DNA from: Lysinibacillus pinottii
Lineage (GTDB): Bacteria; Bacillota; Bacilli; Bacillales_A; Planococcaceae
Direction of reading: 5' to 3'
Length of the DNA: 64,000 nucleotides
NCBI RefSeq assembly: GCF_024753545.1
Contig: NZ_JANTOO010000010.1
Span: forward strand, 248,001-312,000
In this document: one piece after another, positions 16,388-25,181 of the stretch
Position numbering within the stretch: the stretch's first letter is position 1
How the letters are laid out: each line of letters starts with the position of its first letter
The notes under the pieces: generated by a model
Databases searched by the model: none
Told to the model about the DNA's origin: nothing
Seen by the model: the letters and a program-made list of their open reading frames with translations, nothing else
Made by a program: the position numbers and the translations under genes

Positions 16388-17833
16388 TCATCTTTTTCCA
16401 TTTAGACAATGCAGTGCTTCTGCAAACCTTTTGATTCCTTCGTCTATTGACTCGGTATCCTCTCTGGCGTACGTAAAACGGACAAATCCCTTTTGTGATC
16501 CCATAGTAGAGCCAGGCACATAGATGACCCCACGTTGAATGGATTCTTCTAGTAATTGGGTTTCATTATAATCTTCCATCATTACTTGGCACCAAATATG
16601 AATGCCACCCTGTGGCGCGTAAAATGTCACCTCATCCTTTAAGTACGTATGGAGACTTTGGACAATAGTATCTCGGCGTCTTTCCAATTCCTTCACTAAA
16701 TGCTCGATATGCAGGTTAAAATTGGAGGACTGTAAAAAATCATTCGCTATCCATTGTGTGAAGCTGGAATGGCCAAAGTCAATTTGTTGCTTGGCATCGG
16801 ATAGTCTTTCAATAACGGATGTAGGACCAATAATCCAGCCGATTCGTAAACCTGAGGCTACGATTTTGGACAAGGAGCTAATGTATAATACATTTCCGTT
16901 TGTATCTAATGATTTTAAAGTTGGTCTTTTCTCACCTGAAAAGGCCGTTAAGCTATAGGGATCATCTTCTACTACCGGAATCCCGAGCTTGGACGATATG
17001 TCTAGAATAGCCTCTCGTTTCTTTATATTTAACGAAGATCCAGTTGGATTATGAAAATCTGGGTTTAAAAATATCATTTTAATTCGATGTTTTTTATAAA
17101 GGGCTTGCAAATCATCGGGATTAATGCCATCCTTATGAACAGGAAGATAATGGATTTTTAATCCAGCCGATTTAAAAATAGGTAAATTAAAGTTATACGA
17201 AGGATCTTCAATCGCGACAGCATCTCCAGGCTTTAACAAGCATTGGACAATCAAATGTAATGCTTGTTGAGCTCCAGACGTAATGAGGATGGAAGAAGGA
17301 TTTGTATCAATTCCTCTGCTAGTTTTTATATGGTTTGCTAGGGTCGTTCGTAAAATCTCACTTCCTTGAGGATGATCATATCCTAGACTACCAATGAAAG
17401 AGCGTGTTGCCGTAATCTCTCTTAATGCGCTTTTAGGAAAAAGATCCTCCGATAATTCTCCGGTTGCTAAATTGATCAGTTTATGATCCACTGCCTCTTT
17501 TCTTATTTTTTGCGTAACTGGTAGATTCGGTAAAAAGGAGCCTGCCTCAATATATCGATTCCAGCTCGGAATTCGCTTTCGTGTGATTCCCCAAATATCT
17601 TTGCTAATGGTCGTACCGCTTCCTCTATTGCGTTCAATGAGTCCCATTGCTTCTAATTCGTCATAGGCACTAACAACTGTACTTCTGTTTACTTGTAAAG
17701 TATTCGCTAAATATCGCTCTGATGGTAATGGTTTATCGGGCGGAAATGTTCCATCAGCAATCCCTTTTTCCATATATTCTGCGAGTTGTTTATAGATAGC
17801 TTTTTTTGCATGTCGATCTGGTTTCCAATTCAT
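16388..17833 (-). CDS. MocR/PdxR family regulator (GntR HTH fused to aminotransferase fold)
   Basis: The 481-residue protein has an N-terminal winged helix of GntR type (about residues 12-80, SERYLANTLQVNRSTVVSAYDEL) joined to a class I aminotransferase-like domain (about 110-475). The PLP lysine lies in YISSLSKIVASGLRIGW (near 325) and the phosphate/PLP-ring residues in DFHNPTGS (about 254) and EDDPYS (about 290). These proteins sense PLP or amino compounds (PdxR, GabR). The usual neighbouring target gene is absent on both sides: a decayed stretch lies to the left and qoxA to the right. Paired direct repeats bracket the gene. Confidence 0.9.
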   Translation of the reverse strand: MNWKPDRHAKKAIYKQLAEYMEKGIADGTFPPDKPLPSERYLANTLQVNRSTVVSAYDELEAMGLIERNRGSGTTISKDIWGITRKRIPSWNRYIEAGSFLPNLPVTQKIRKEAVDHKLINLATGELSEDLFPKSALREITATRSFIGSLGYDHPQGSEILRTTLANHIKTSRGIDTNPSSILITSGAQQALHLIVQCLLKPGDAVAIEDPSYNFNLPIFKSAGLKIHYLPVHKDGINPDDLQALYKKHRIKMIFLNPDFHNPTGSSLNIKKREAILDISSKLGIPVVEDDPYSLTAFSGEKRPTLKSLDTNGNVLYISSLSKIVASGLRIGWIIGPTSVIERLSDAKQQIDFGHSSFTQWIANDFLQSSNFNLHIEHLVKELERRRDTIVQSLHTYLKDEVTFYAPQGGIHIWCQVMMEDYNETQLLEESIQRGVIYVPGSTMGSQKGFVRFTYAREDTESIDEGIKRFAEALHCLNGKR

Positions 17834-17918
17834 AGTTTTTCACCTCTATATTGCCTCTTATTTCTAGCTTTGTCTGAAAAGCTAAAAAGTCAATCATAAT
17901 AGAATGTTAATGATTAAT

Positions 17919-17954
17919 AACCATCCACTTCCTTATTACTTTCACCATCCACTT
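17919..17954. repeat. Paired direct repeats upstream of the MocR gene
   Basis: AACCATCCACTT (17919-17930) and CACCATCCACTT (17943-17954), 24 bp apart, same orientation as the pair at 16333-16368. Probably the autoregulatory site. The rest of the 350-bp gap to qoxA is AT-rich; TTGTCT-N17-TATCAT near 18,075 is a weak promoter candidate for qox. Confidence 0.6.
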
Positions 17955-18183
17955 TTAATTATAACCCGTAGAATTCTACGAGAACCCTTATCTGACGCTT
18001 ATTCCTCTCGATAATATTATACTAAAATTATTTTTGTTGTTTTAGAACGTTCTGTGTAATCTTGCAAAACACCTTGTCTTTCAAAATATGGACCACTATC
18101 ATAAAAATCAATTGTGAATCAAAATCCATACAAGCCTATAGTAACCGATAGCACTTCAAAGAATCAGTTAAAGGGGTTTGTTT

Positions 18184-19062
18184 ATGAAAAAAAGTTGGCT
18201 CAGATTAATTGGTCTTTTCACTATTGTCACTATGTTAACGGGCTGTGACCCGCTTTTAGTATTAGACCCAAAAGGTCCTCAAGCTCAAGTACAAGCCAAA
18301 GATATTATGCTTTCGATAGGGATTATGTCCTTTATCGTGCTAGTCGTTTTTGTGATTTTAGCTTATATGTTAATGAAATTTCGCGCTTCCAAGCAAAGTC
18401 CCGACTATAAGCCTCCCCATATTAAGGGAAGTACAATGGTTGAAATAATTTGTGTAGGTATCCCTGTGTTAATTGTTGCGTACATGTCTATTATTTCAGT
18501 TCAAAGTAATTACAAGGTGGAGTCTACGCCGGAAAAATACAAAGATGAAAAGCCTTTAGTCATTTATGCTGCAACATCTAACTGGAAATGGCATTTTAGT
18601 TATCCAGAAGAAGATATTGAAACCGTAAATTATTTGTATATTCCTGCAGAGCGTCCAATCGAATTTAAGCTTTATTCGTATGGACCGATTACTAGCTTCT
18701 GGATTCCACAACTTGGGGGTCAAAAATATGCGATGGCCGATATGGTGAATACCTTGCATTTGGCTGCGGATATGCCCGGAGAGTTTATGGGAAGAAATGC
18801 AAACTTTAATGGAAAAGGATTTGCGGAAAATACGTTTAATGTTACAGCGGTGACTCATGATGAATTTGATGAATGGGTCAAGGAAGTAAAGGAAACAGCA
18901 GATTTATTAACGGAGGAAAAGTTTAATACGTTACTACAACCAGGTCATGTGGGACAAGCCACATTCAATGGAACGCATTTAACGTTTCTACCAGCGCCTG
19001 AGGGTGAAAATGGCGGACATCAGCATGGCTCTTCCCACGTAAAAGATCATGCCACTCCATAA
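18184..19062 (+). CDS. qoxA: Cytochrome aa3 quinol oxidase subunit II (lipoprotein)
   Basis: I place the start at ATG 18184, 7 bp after AAAGGGG; the TTG at 18178 is too close to it. A lipoprotein signal ends in LTGC (Cys about residue 21). Two transmembrane helices (about 40-62 and 84-104) precede a periplasm-facing cupredoxin domain (TSNWKWHFSYPEEDI, GGQKYAMADMVNTL). The CuA ligands of cytochrome c oxidases are absent, as expected for a quinol oxidase. It takes electrons from menaquinol for subunit I. First gene of qoxABCD. Confidence 0.95.
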   Translation: MKKSWLRLIGLFTIVTMLTGCDPLLVLDPKGPQAQVQAKDIMLSIGIMSFIVLVVFVILAYMLMKFRASKQSPDYKPPHIKGSTMVEIICVGIPVLIVAYMSIISVQSNYKVESTPEKYKDEKPLVIYAATSNWKWHFSYPEEDIETVNYLYIPAERPIEFKLYSYGPITSFWIPQLGGQKYAMADMVNTLHLAADMPGEFMGRNANFNGKGFAENTFNVTAVTHDEFDEWVKEVKETADLLTEEKFNTLLQPGHVGQATFNGTHLTFLPAPEGENGGHQHGSSHVKDHATP

Positions 19063-19130
19063 ATTAATGATGAATTTCTCAAACGAAACTAGTTTACGAT
19101 AAGGTTTATGTCGAAAGGAGACCTAGTCAG

Positions 19131-21080
19131 ATGGATTACTTTGAACGTTTTGCTATACCCCATCCAAGCCCAGCTATTTATGCATCTATGGTCGCTATTG
19201 GTCTAACGGTTATAGCGATTATTGTAGGATTAACTTATTTTAAAAAGTGGAGTTATCTTTGGCGGGAATGGTTAACAACAGTGGATCATAAACGCATTGG
19301 TATTATGTATTTAATTTCAGCCATTCTTATGCTATTCCGTGGTGGTGCGGATGCTATTATGATGCGAGCGCAAATGGCAGTACCAGATAATAAATTACTA
19401 GATGCCCAGCATTATAATGAAATATTTACAACACATGGAACAGTCATGATTATCTTTATGGCGATGCCGTTTATTATGGCCTTTATGAATTACATTGTGC
19501 CGCTTCAAATCGGCGCAAGAGACGTGGCCTTCCCACGTTTGAATGCATTAAGCTTTTGGCTATTTTTCATGGGAGCTATGCTATTAAATATTTCCTTTGT
19601 TATTGGGGGTTCACCTGATGCTGGCTGGACGAATTATTTCCCTCTTGCTAATAATGAATTTAGTCAATCTGTAGGGGTCAACTATTACTTGTTTGCTCTA
19701 CAAATTTCAGGGTTAGGTACATTAATTACTGGTATTAATATGATTGTTACCATTCTCAAAATGCGAGCTCCAGGAATGACATTAATGAAAATGCCTATGT
19801 TTACGTGGTCTTCATTAGTCGCAAACGTTATAATCGTGTTTGCCTTTCCAGTATTAACGGTTGCACTTGTCATGGGAACATTCGACCGCCTATTTGCTAC
19901 GAATTTCTTCACAACATCCAATGGTGGTATGGATATGCTATGGGCGAATTTCTTTTGGGTCTGGGGACATCCTGAGGTTTATATTCTCATATTACCTGCC
20001 TTTGGGCTTTACAGTGAAATTATTTCGACCTTCTCGGGACGCAATCTCTATGGCTATAAATCGATGGTCGGCTCCATGGTGATTATCTCCTTCCTATCGT
20101 TTTTAGTATGGACCCATCATTTCTTTACAATGGGGCAAGGTGCTTTAACAAATAGTATTTTTTCAATAACAACGATGGCGATTGCTGTGCCCACTGGGGT
20201 GAAGATTTTTAACTGGTTATTCACCCTGTGGAAAGGAAAAATTGTCTTTACAACGCCGATGCTGTATGCCATGTTGTTTATCCCTACTTTTACAATTGGT
20301 GGCGTAACAGGGGTAATGCTAGGTATGTCTGCAGCTGATTACCAGTACCATAATACGATGTTTTTAGTAGCTCACTTTCACATGGTCATTATTCCTGGTG
20401 TTGTATTTGCCATGCTAGCAGGGTTACATTACTATTGGCCAAAAATGTTTGGCTTTATGTTAAATGAAAAAATCGGCAAAGTGACGGCTTGGATTATTGC
20501 ACTTAGCACCTTACTTGCCTTTATGCCGATGTTCTTCTCTGGCTTAGATGGACAAGCACGCCGCATGTATACTTACTCAGCTTCCACAGGTTTTGGTATG
20601 TGGAATATGGTTTCCTTTGTCGGCGCTATTGGTCTTACGATTGGCTTTATGTTAATTGTATACAACGTTTATTACAGCATTCGTTATGCACCAAGAAACA
20701 TTGGCTCAGACCCATGGGACGCACGTACATTAGAATGGGCTACACCAAGTCCAGTGCCGTACTATAATTTTGCAAAAGTACCGCATGTCATTTCAACTGA
20801 GGCATTATGGGATGCAAAATATCGCCAGCATGATTTGTTCCCAGAAAAATACGAAAACATTCATATGCCAAATAACAGTGGGATACCATTCATTCTAGGC
20901 TGTATATTCTTTGCTTGGGGCTTCTCATTTGTATTTGGTATGTGGATTCCAACTATTGTTACAACTATCGGTATTTTTATTTGCATGGCTCATCGTTCAT
21001 TGGAAAAAGACCCTGGACACTATGTACCTGTCGAAAAAGTGAAAGAAACGGAATCAAAATTGCGAGGTAGTCAATCATGA
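19131..21080 (+). CDS. qoxB: Cytochrome aa3 quinol oxidase subunit I
   Basis: The 649-residue haem-copper oxidase core subunit shows TTHGTVMIIFMAMP (haem a ligand His), WGHPEVYILILPAFG (CuB His and the cross-linked Tyr), THHFFTMGQ (CuB His pair) and HFHMVIIPG (haem a3 and haem a ligands), so all redox ligands appear intact. It reduces O2 to water and pumps protons. GAAAGGAG precedes ATG 19131. The stop overlaps the qoxC start as ATGA. Confidence 0.97.
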   Translation: MDYFERFAIPHPSPAIYASMVAIGLTVIAIIVGLTYFKKWSYLWREWLTTVDHKRIGIMYLISAILMLFRGGADAIMMRAQMAVPDNKLLDAQHYNEIFTTHGTVMIIFMAMPFIMAFMNYIVPLQIGARDVAFPRLNALSFWLFFMGAMLLNISFVIGGSPDAGWTNYFPLANNEFSQSVGVNYYLFALQISGLGTLITGINMIVTILKMRAPGMTLMKMPMFTWSSLVANVIIVFAFPVLTVALVMGTFDRLFATNFFTTSNGGMDMLWANFFWVWGHPEVYILILPAFGLYSEIISTFSGRNLYGYKSMVGSMVIISFLSFLVWTHHFFTMGQGALTNSIFSITTMAIAVPTGVKIFNWLFTLWKGKIVFTTPMLYAMLFIPTFTIGGVTGVMLGMSAADYQYHNTMFLVAHFHMVIIPGVVFAMLAGLHYYWPKMFGFMLNEKIGKVTAWIIALSTLLAFMPMFFSGLDGQARRMYTYSASTGFGMWNMVSFVGAIGLTIGFMLIVYNVYYSIRYAPRNIGSDPWDARTLEWATPSPVPYYNFAKVPHVISTEALWDAKYRQHDLFPEKYENIHMPNNSGIPFILGCIFFAWGFSFVFGMWIPTIVTTIGIFICMAHRSLEKDPGHYVPVEKVKETESKLRGSQS

Positions 21081-21673
21081 AAATCGATCAATCACTCCCT
21101 TTAGAATATAGTACACAGCAAAATCAATTGAATATACTAGGCTTTTGGGTTTTTATCGGCGCTGAAATCATGCTCTTTGGAACGCTGTTCGCAGCATATT
21201 TTGTGTTAGTGGATCGCACCGGAACTGGCCCTACTGGAGCAGATATTTTTGAAATTACACCTGTTTTATTTGAAACATTTATTCTTCTCACTAGTAGCTT
21301 TACGATTGGTCTAGGCATACACGCTATGCGCAAAGGCTATATGAAAGCGATGATTACGTTCTATGTGTTGACGCTATTGCTAGGCGTAGCATTTATTGGA
21401 TTTGAGGTTTATGAGTTTATTCATTATGTGCATGTTGGTGCAGGCTTACAAACGAGCGCCTTTACAGCTACCCTTTTGACAACATTAGGGACGCATGGTG
21501 CCCATGTCACATTTGGTGTGTTTTGGGGGATGTTTATTGTCTACCAATTAATTACGCGTGGATTAACGCCTGAAACAGCCAATAAATCTTTCATCTTCTC
21601 CTTATACTGGCACTTTTTAGATGTGGTTTGGATTTTTATCTTCAGCTTCATTTACTTGAAAGGAATGGTGTGA
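21077..21673 (+). CDS. qoxC: Cytochrome aa3 quinol oxidase subunit III
   Basis: The 198-residue protein has five hydrophobic segments and the subunit III signature GTHGAHVTFGVFWGMF and HFLDVVWIFIFSFIYL. It stabilises subunit I. The start overlaps qoxB by 4 bp, and qoxD begins 1 bp after its stop. Confidence 0.95.
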   Translation: MKIDQSLPLEYSTQQNQLNILGFWVFIGAEIMLFGTLFAAYFVLVDRTGTGPTGADIFEITPVLFETFILLTSSFTIGLGIHAMRKGYMKAMITFYVLTLLLGVAFIGFEVYEFIHYVHVGAGLQTSAFTATLLTTLGTHGAHVTFGVFWGMFIVYQLITRGLTPETANKSFIFSLYWHFLDVVWIFIFSFIYLKGMV

Positions 21674-21674
21674 A

Positions 21675-21959
21675 ATGAGTGATTTATTCCCACTAAAACA
21701 GGTGATGGGATTTGCCTTGTCGATAATCCTTACCATCATTGCAGCGTGTGTCTATTTTTTTCAGATAGCAATGCCTATTACGATGACAATACTTTTAGTC
21801 ACAGCATTTATTCAGGCAGGCTTACAGTTAGTTGTCTTTATGCATGCTGGTGAAACGAATGATAAACCCGCCATCTATACCAATATTTATTATGGGTTAG
21901 TCATAGCGCTCGTTACCATTTTTGGAACATTACTATGTATGATTTGGGGTTATATTTAA
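21675..21959 (+). CDS. qoxD: Cytochrome aa3 quinol oxidase subunit IV
   Basis: A 94-residue protein with three transmembrane helices and the family pattern AFIQAGLQLVVFMHAGE. Small accessory subunit and last gene of the operon, followed directly by a terminator. Confidence 0.93.
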   Translation: MSDLFPLKQVMGFALSIILTIIAACVYFFQIAMPITMTILLVTAFIQAGLQLVVFMHAGETNDKPAIYTNIYYGLVIALVTIFGTLLCMIWGYI

Positions 21960-21972
21960 TAATACAATGGTG

Positions 21973-22011
21973 AAAAATCGTCCTTACTTGAACTTAGTAA
22001 GGACGATTTTT
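21973..22011 (+). terminator. Terminator of qoxABCD
   Basis: AAAAATCGTCCTTACT and AGTAAGGACGATTTTT form a perfect 16-bp stem with T-run. Confidence 0.9.
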
Positions 22012-22124
22012 ACGTGAAAATACCGATGTTTGTTTTGAATGAGAGCAAATCTTTCTTTAAAAGTATCAATCTATTTTACTTTGTAACCCTTACCATTCAT
22101 CCGTGCCTAATTTTTAGGGGACAA

Positions 22125-22664
22125 TCACGGAGTTGTATACGTTAATGACAGCATTAAATGTATTTTTTCATCTGAGTGATTAATATACGTGTGAAGTTCT
22201 TCACCCTTGAACTTAATGACATCCCATTGATTTAACAGATGGGTTTTCTCTCCGACCTTCAGCTCCAATTGCCCATTCAACACAAGCACAACTTCCTCAG
22301 AGCCTGCTAAGTGACACTCACTATATTCACTATTAGGATCAAGACGACCTCTATACCATTCAGTTCCATTTGTTTTGAATAAAGGCTCGACAAACCAGTC
22401 GTTATTGTGACCTGCAAATTGATATTCCGATCCAAAACGGTGAACCTCTACATTTTCTTCAAAGGATAATAAAGAAATTAATGGAATATGAAGCCCTCTA
22501 CATATTTTCCAAAGGATATTAACAGTTGGATTTGTTTCCCCCCGTTCAATTTTCCCTAATGTTAGCTTACTGACATTACTAACACTCGCGAGCTCTTCGA
22601 GACTCATCCTTTTATTTTTTCGAATCTCTCTTAAGTTCATACCTACTTGACTAGATAAATCCAT
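22125..22664 (-). CDS. XRE family regulator with C-terminal cupin domain
   Basis: The start is set at ATG 22664, which has AGGAGG 5 bp upstream; an upstream TTG at 22712 lacks one. The HTH is at about residues 10-60 (SLEELASVSNVSKLTLGKIERGE) and the cupin sensor at about 110-178 (HLAGSEEVVLVLNGQLELKV). Proteins of this build repress a neighbouring transporter or catabolic gene until a small ligand binds the cupin. It is divergent from the MFS gene at 22,811, and the shared 150-bp gap has repeated ATAGTATA motifs. Confidence 0.88.
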   Translation of the reverse strand: MDLSSQVGMNLREIRKNKRMSLEELASVSNVSKLTLGKIERGETNPTVNILWKICRGLHIPLISLLSFEENVEVHRFGSEYQFAGHNNDWFVEPLFKTNGTEWYRGRLDPNSEYSECHLAGSEEVVLVLNGQLELKVGEKTHLLNQWDVIKFKGEELHTYINHSDEKIHLMLSLTYTTP

Positions 22665-22711
22665 ATGCTCCTCCTGCAATAGATGGCACCCCTTCCATTG
22701 ACTTTGCACCA

Positions 22712-22782
22712 ATAGTATACTATATTATACAAGTCGGTTAATCATAGTTTATTTTTTAAACAAAAAGTTAACTATAGTATAT
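22712..22782. promoter_or_regulatory. Divergent promoter region with repeated ATAGTATA sites
   Basis: ATAGTATACTAT at 22712-22723 is a 12-bp palindrome. ATAGTATA recurs at 22774-22781 inside ACTATAGTATAT. Both lie between the XRE-cupin regulator and the MFS gene, so they are likely operators for that regulator. Confidence 0.5.
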
Positions 22783-22810
22783 CAAATAATAACTAAAAGA
22801 GGTGTTTTCA

Positions 22811-24022
22811 GTGATGGCGAAATCAAAAAACTTCCCGATTATTTGGAGCGTTTTTTCTTTGTTTATACTTTCCATGAATCTACGAGCTTCGATAACATCT
22901 ATCTCGCCAGTATTGAAAAATATTCAAGTAGACTTGCAGATGACAAGTGTTGTAGTAAGTTTATTAACGGCACTACCCGTATTTTGTATGGGGATTTTTG
23001 CGCCATTGGCTGGCAAGCTAAGTGAACGATGGGGTATTGAGTGGACGATTGGTGGATCCGTTCTATTAATCGGTATATCAACTGCTTTACGGTTAGTGGC
23101 AACTTTCCCCTTCCTTTTATTATTAACTGCTATTCTTAGTGGGATAGGGATTGCCATAACAGGTCCACTGATTTCAGGCTATATCAAAAAGGAATTTCCT
23201 AAATATTCTTCTACTATGATTGGTGTATATTCTGCGGGTATGGGAATTGGAGCCTCTTTAAGTGCTGGTTTAGTTGTTCCTGCTATGCATGCATTTCATC
23301 AATCTTGGAACGCAGCTTTAGCGATATGGTCGGTATTCGCTCTTATAGGTATCATTGTTTGGATTCCTATCATTAAAAAATCAAAGCCATCTCAAGAGTC
23401 ATTTGAGAAAACTGCAAATCAAAAAAGTCGGTTACCTTGGGGAAACCGATATGTTTGGCTCCTTATGATTATGTTCGGTTTCCAATCAGGTGTTTATTAT
23501 TCCCTCGCGACATGGCTCGCTCCAAAAGTACAGGATATGGGATATAGTGACGCCTACGCTGCAACGACCGTCACTATTTTTTCTGTCATGCAGATGGTTT
23601 GCAGCTTTATCATTCCCATCTTAATAAATAATAGTTCCAAGAGAAAGCCTTGGATGCTACTTTGTGCTTCAAGCTCCTTTATCGGCATTTTCATGTTAAT
23701 TATGGGTGGAATCTCCCCTATTTTCTGTGCGACATTAACAGGGATTGGTGCTGGTGGTTTATTCCCATTAGCAATGATTTTACCTTTAGATGCAACGACT
23801 ACACCAAAAGAGGCAAGTGAATGGACAGCAATGATTCAATTCGGTGGCTATATCATTAGTGGTATCATACCAATGCTTGTTGGGATTATCAAAGATATGA
23901 CAAATACATTTGACGTTGCCCTTTTCACCTTATTAATTATTATCATCGTTATCATGGGGCTGACGTTAAAGGTTAAAACAAAGAAGGAATCAGCTACTAT
24001 TCGCGTTCTTCCTAGTAGATGA
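22811..24022 (+). CDS. MFS transporter, CynX/NimT family
   Basis: About 403 residues with 12 hydrophobic segments. MNLRASITSISPVLKNIQ near the N-terminus and GGISPIFCATLTGIGAGGLF late in the protein are typical of CynX/NimT (cyanate / nitroimidazole) transporters. AAAGAGG at 22795-22801 favours a start at GTG 22811 or ATG 22814. Substrate unknown. It is likely repressed by the divergent XRE-cupin protein. Confidence 0.85.
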   Translation: MMAKSKNFPIIWSVFSLFILSMNLRASITSISPVLKNIQVDLQMTSVVVSLLTALPVFCMGIFAPLAGKLSERWGIEWTIGGSVLLIGISTALRLVATFPFLLLLTAILSGIGIAITGPLISGYIKKEFPKYSSTMIGVYSAGMGIGASLSAGLVVPAMHAFHQSWNAALAIWSVFALIGIIVWIPIIKKSKPSQESFEKTANQKSRLPWGNRYVWLLMIMFGFQSGVYYSLATWLAPKVQDMGYSDAYAATTVTIFSVMQMVCSFIIPILINNSSKRKPWMLLCASSSFIGIFMLIMGGISPIFCATLTGIGAGGLFPLAMILPLDATTTPKEASEWTAMIQFGGYIISGIIPMLVGIIKDMTNTFDVALFTLLIIIIVIMGLTLKVKTKKESATIRVLPSR

Positions 24023-24052
24023 AGGACGGCACCGCGTTTTTGACTGTAGGTA

Positions 24053-24086
24053 AACTATTTTGGAGAGTTCAGATACTAAAATAGTT
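24053..24086. promoter_or_regulatory. Inverted repeat between the MFS and phzF-like genes
   Basis: AACTATTTT and AAAATAGTT are perfect 9-bp arms around 16 bp. It could be an operator for the following gene or a weak terminator; no T-run follows. Confidence 0.35.
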
Positions 24087-24179
24087 CGCCTCTTGTTTTA
24101 TTGTATATTTATACAACAACGTTTTTACGTAGTTTTTTCTATGCTACAATTCACTATAAATGAGGAAGGAAGATGTCTA

Positions 24180-25034
24180 ATGAACGTAACCGTTTATGTT
24201 GCAAGTGCATTTAGCAAGGATCATCAAGGCGGAAATAAAGCAGGAGTAGTATTTGATGAGAATACATTGACCACTACTCAAAAAATGGAAATAGCCAAAC
24301 AGCTGGGCTATGCGGAAACCGCATTTATATCAAAATCTGAAATGGCTGATTATAAATTTGAGTATTTTACACCAAAAGAAGAAGTTGATTTATGTGGTCA
24401 TGCTACAATTGGCTCTTTCACGATACTGATGCATTTACACAAACTTTTCAGGGATTGCTATACAATTGAAACGAACAGCGGTGTTCTTACTATTACGATA
24501 AAAGATGACATCATTTTCATGGAACAAAACAAACCGATATTCTATGATGTTATATCTTCAAACGAATTCATCAACTGTTTTGATAGTAAAGCTATAGACA
24601 ATAAATACCCCATTCAAATTGTCTCGACAGGCTTAAAAGATATTTTAATTCCTATAACCAATGAAACACAATTATATGCACTGCAACCTAATTTTGAAAA
24701 AATTAAAGAAATGAGCCAGTATTATAATGTTGTTGGGATGCATCTATATACTTTTAATGACAATCGTATTATATGCAGAAATTTTGCTCCCCTATACGAC
24801 ATCAATGAAGAAGCAGCAACTGGAACTTCTAATGGTGCATTAGCTTGCTACCTTTATGAACAGCATCACCTGCAAAAAGAAGTCTATGTATTTGAACAAG
24901 GCTATTCTTTACACTCGCCTTCTGAAATTTTAGTTAAATTAGCAACCAATAGCAAGAATGAAATAGAAAAAGTTTATGTTGGCGGCAAAGGGTATTACTG
25001 TGAAACTAAGTCTTTAAATATAGAAAAAGGTTAA
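24180..25034 (+). CDS. PhzF family isomerase-like protein
   Basis: The start is ATG 24180 after GAGGAAGGAAG; the frame extends further left but has no RBS there. The 284-residue protein has the PhzF duplicated fold motifs: GYAETAFIS (with the catalytic-type Glu near residue 45), DLCGHATIGSF near 75, and ATGTSNGALACYL near 222. PhzF enzymes catalyse isomerisation or epimerisation of small acids; most stand-alone relatives have no known substrate. It may be cotranscribed with the MFS gene 150 bp upstream. Confidence 0.9.
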   Translation: MNVTVYVASAFSKDHQGGNKAGVVFDENTLTTTQKMEIAKQLGYAETAFISKSEMADYKFEYFTPKEEVDLCGHATIGSFTILMHLHKLFRDCYTIETNSGVLTITIKDDIIFMEQNKPIFYDVISSNEFINCFDSKAIDNKYPIQIVSTGLKDILIPITNETQLYALQPNFEKIKEMSQYYNVVGMHLYTFNDNRIICRNFAPLYDINEEAATGTSNGALACYLYEQHHLQKEVYVFEQGYSLHSPSEILVKLATNSKNEIEKVYVGGKGYYCETKSLNIEKG

Positions 25035-25124
25035 GAATATCATTTCTCAACCTTAGACTGTAGATTTTCTACGTTTTAATTCCAAACATTGTATTAATTG
25101 AACAAGATTTTTGTCTTCTGTCTG

Positions 25125-25159
25125 AACACGGTTTAGGAATATGCCTAAACCGTGTTTTC
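25125..25159. terminator. Bidirectional terminator
   Basis: AACACGGTTTAGG and CCTAAACCGTGTT form a 13-bp perfect stem flanked by A/T runs, between the convergent phzF-like and histidine kinase genes. Confidence 0.88.
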
Positions 25160-25181
25160 ATATATTCACTACCTATGATTA

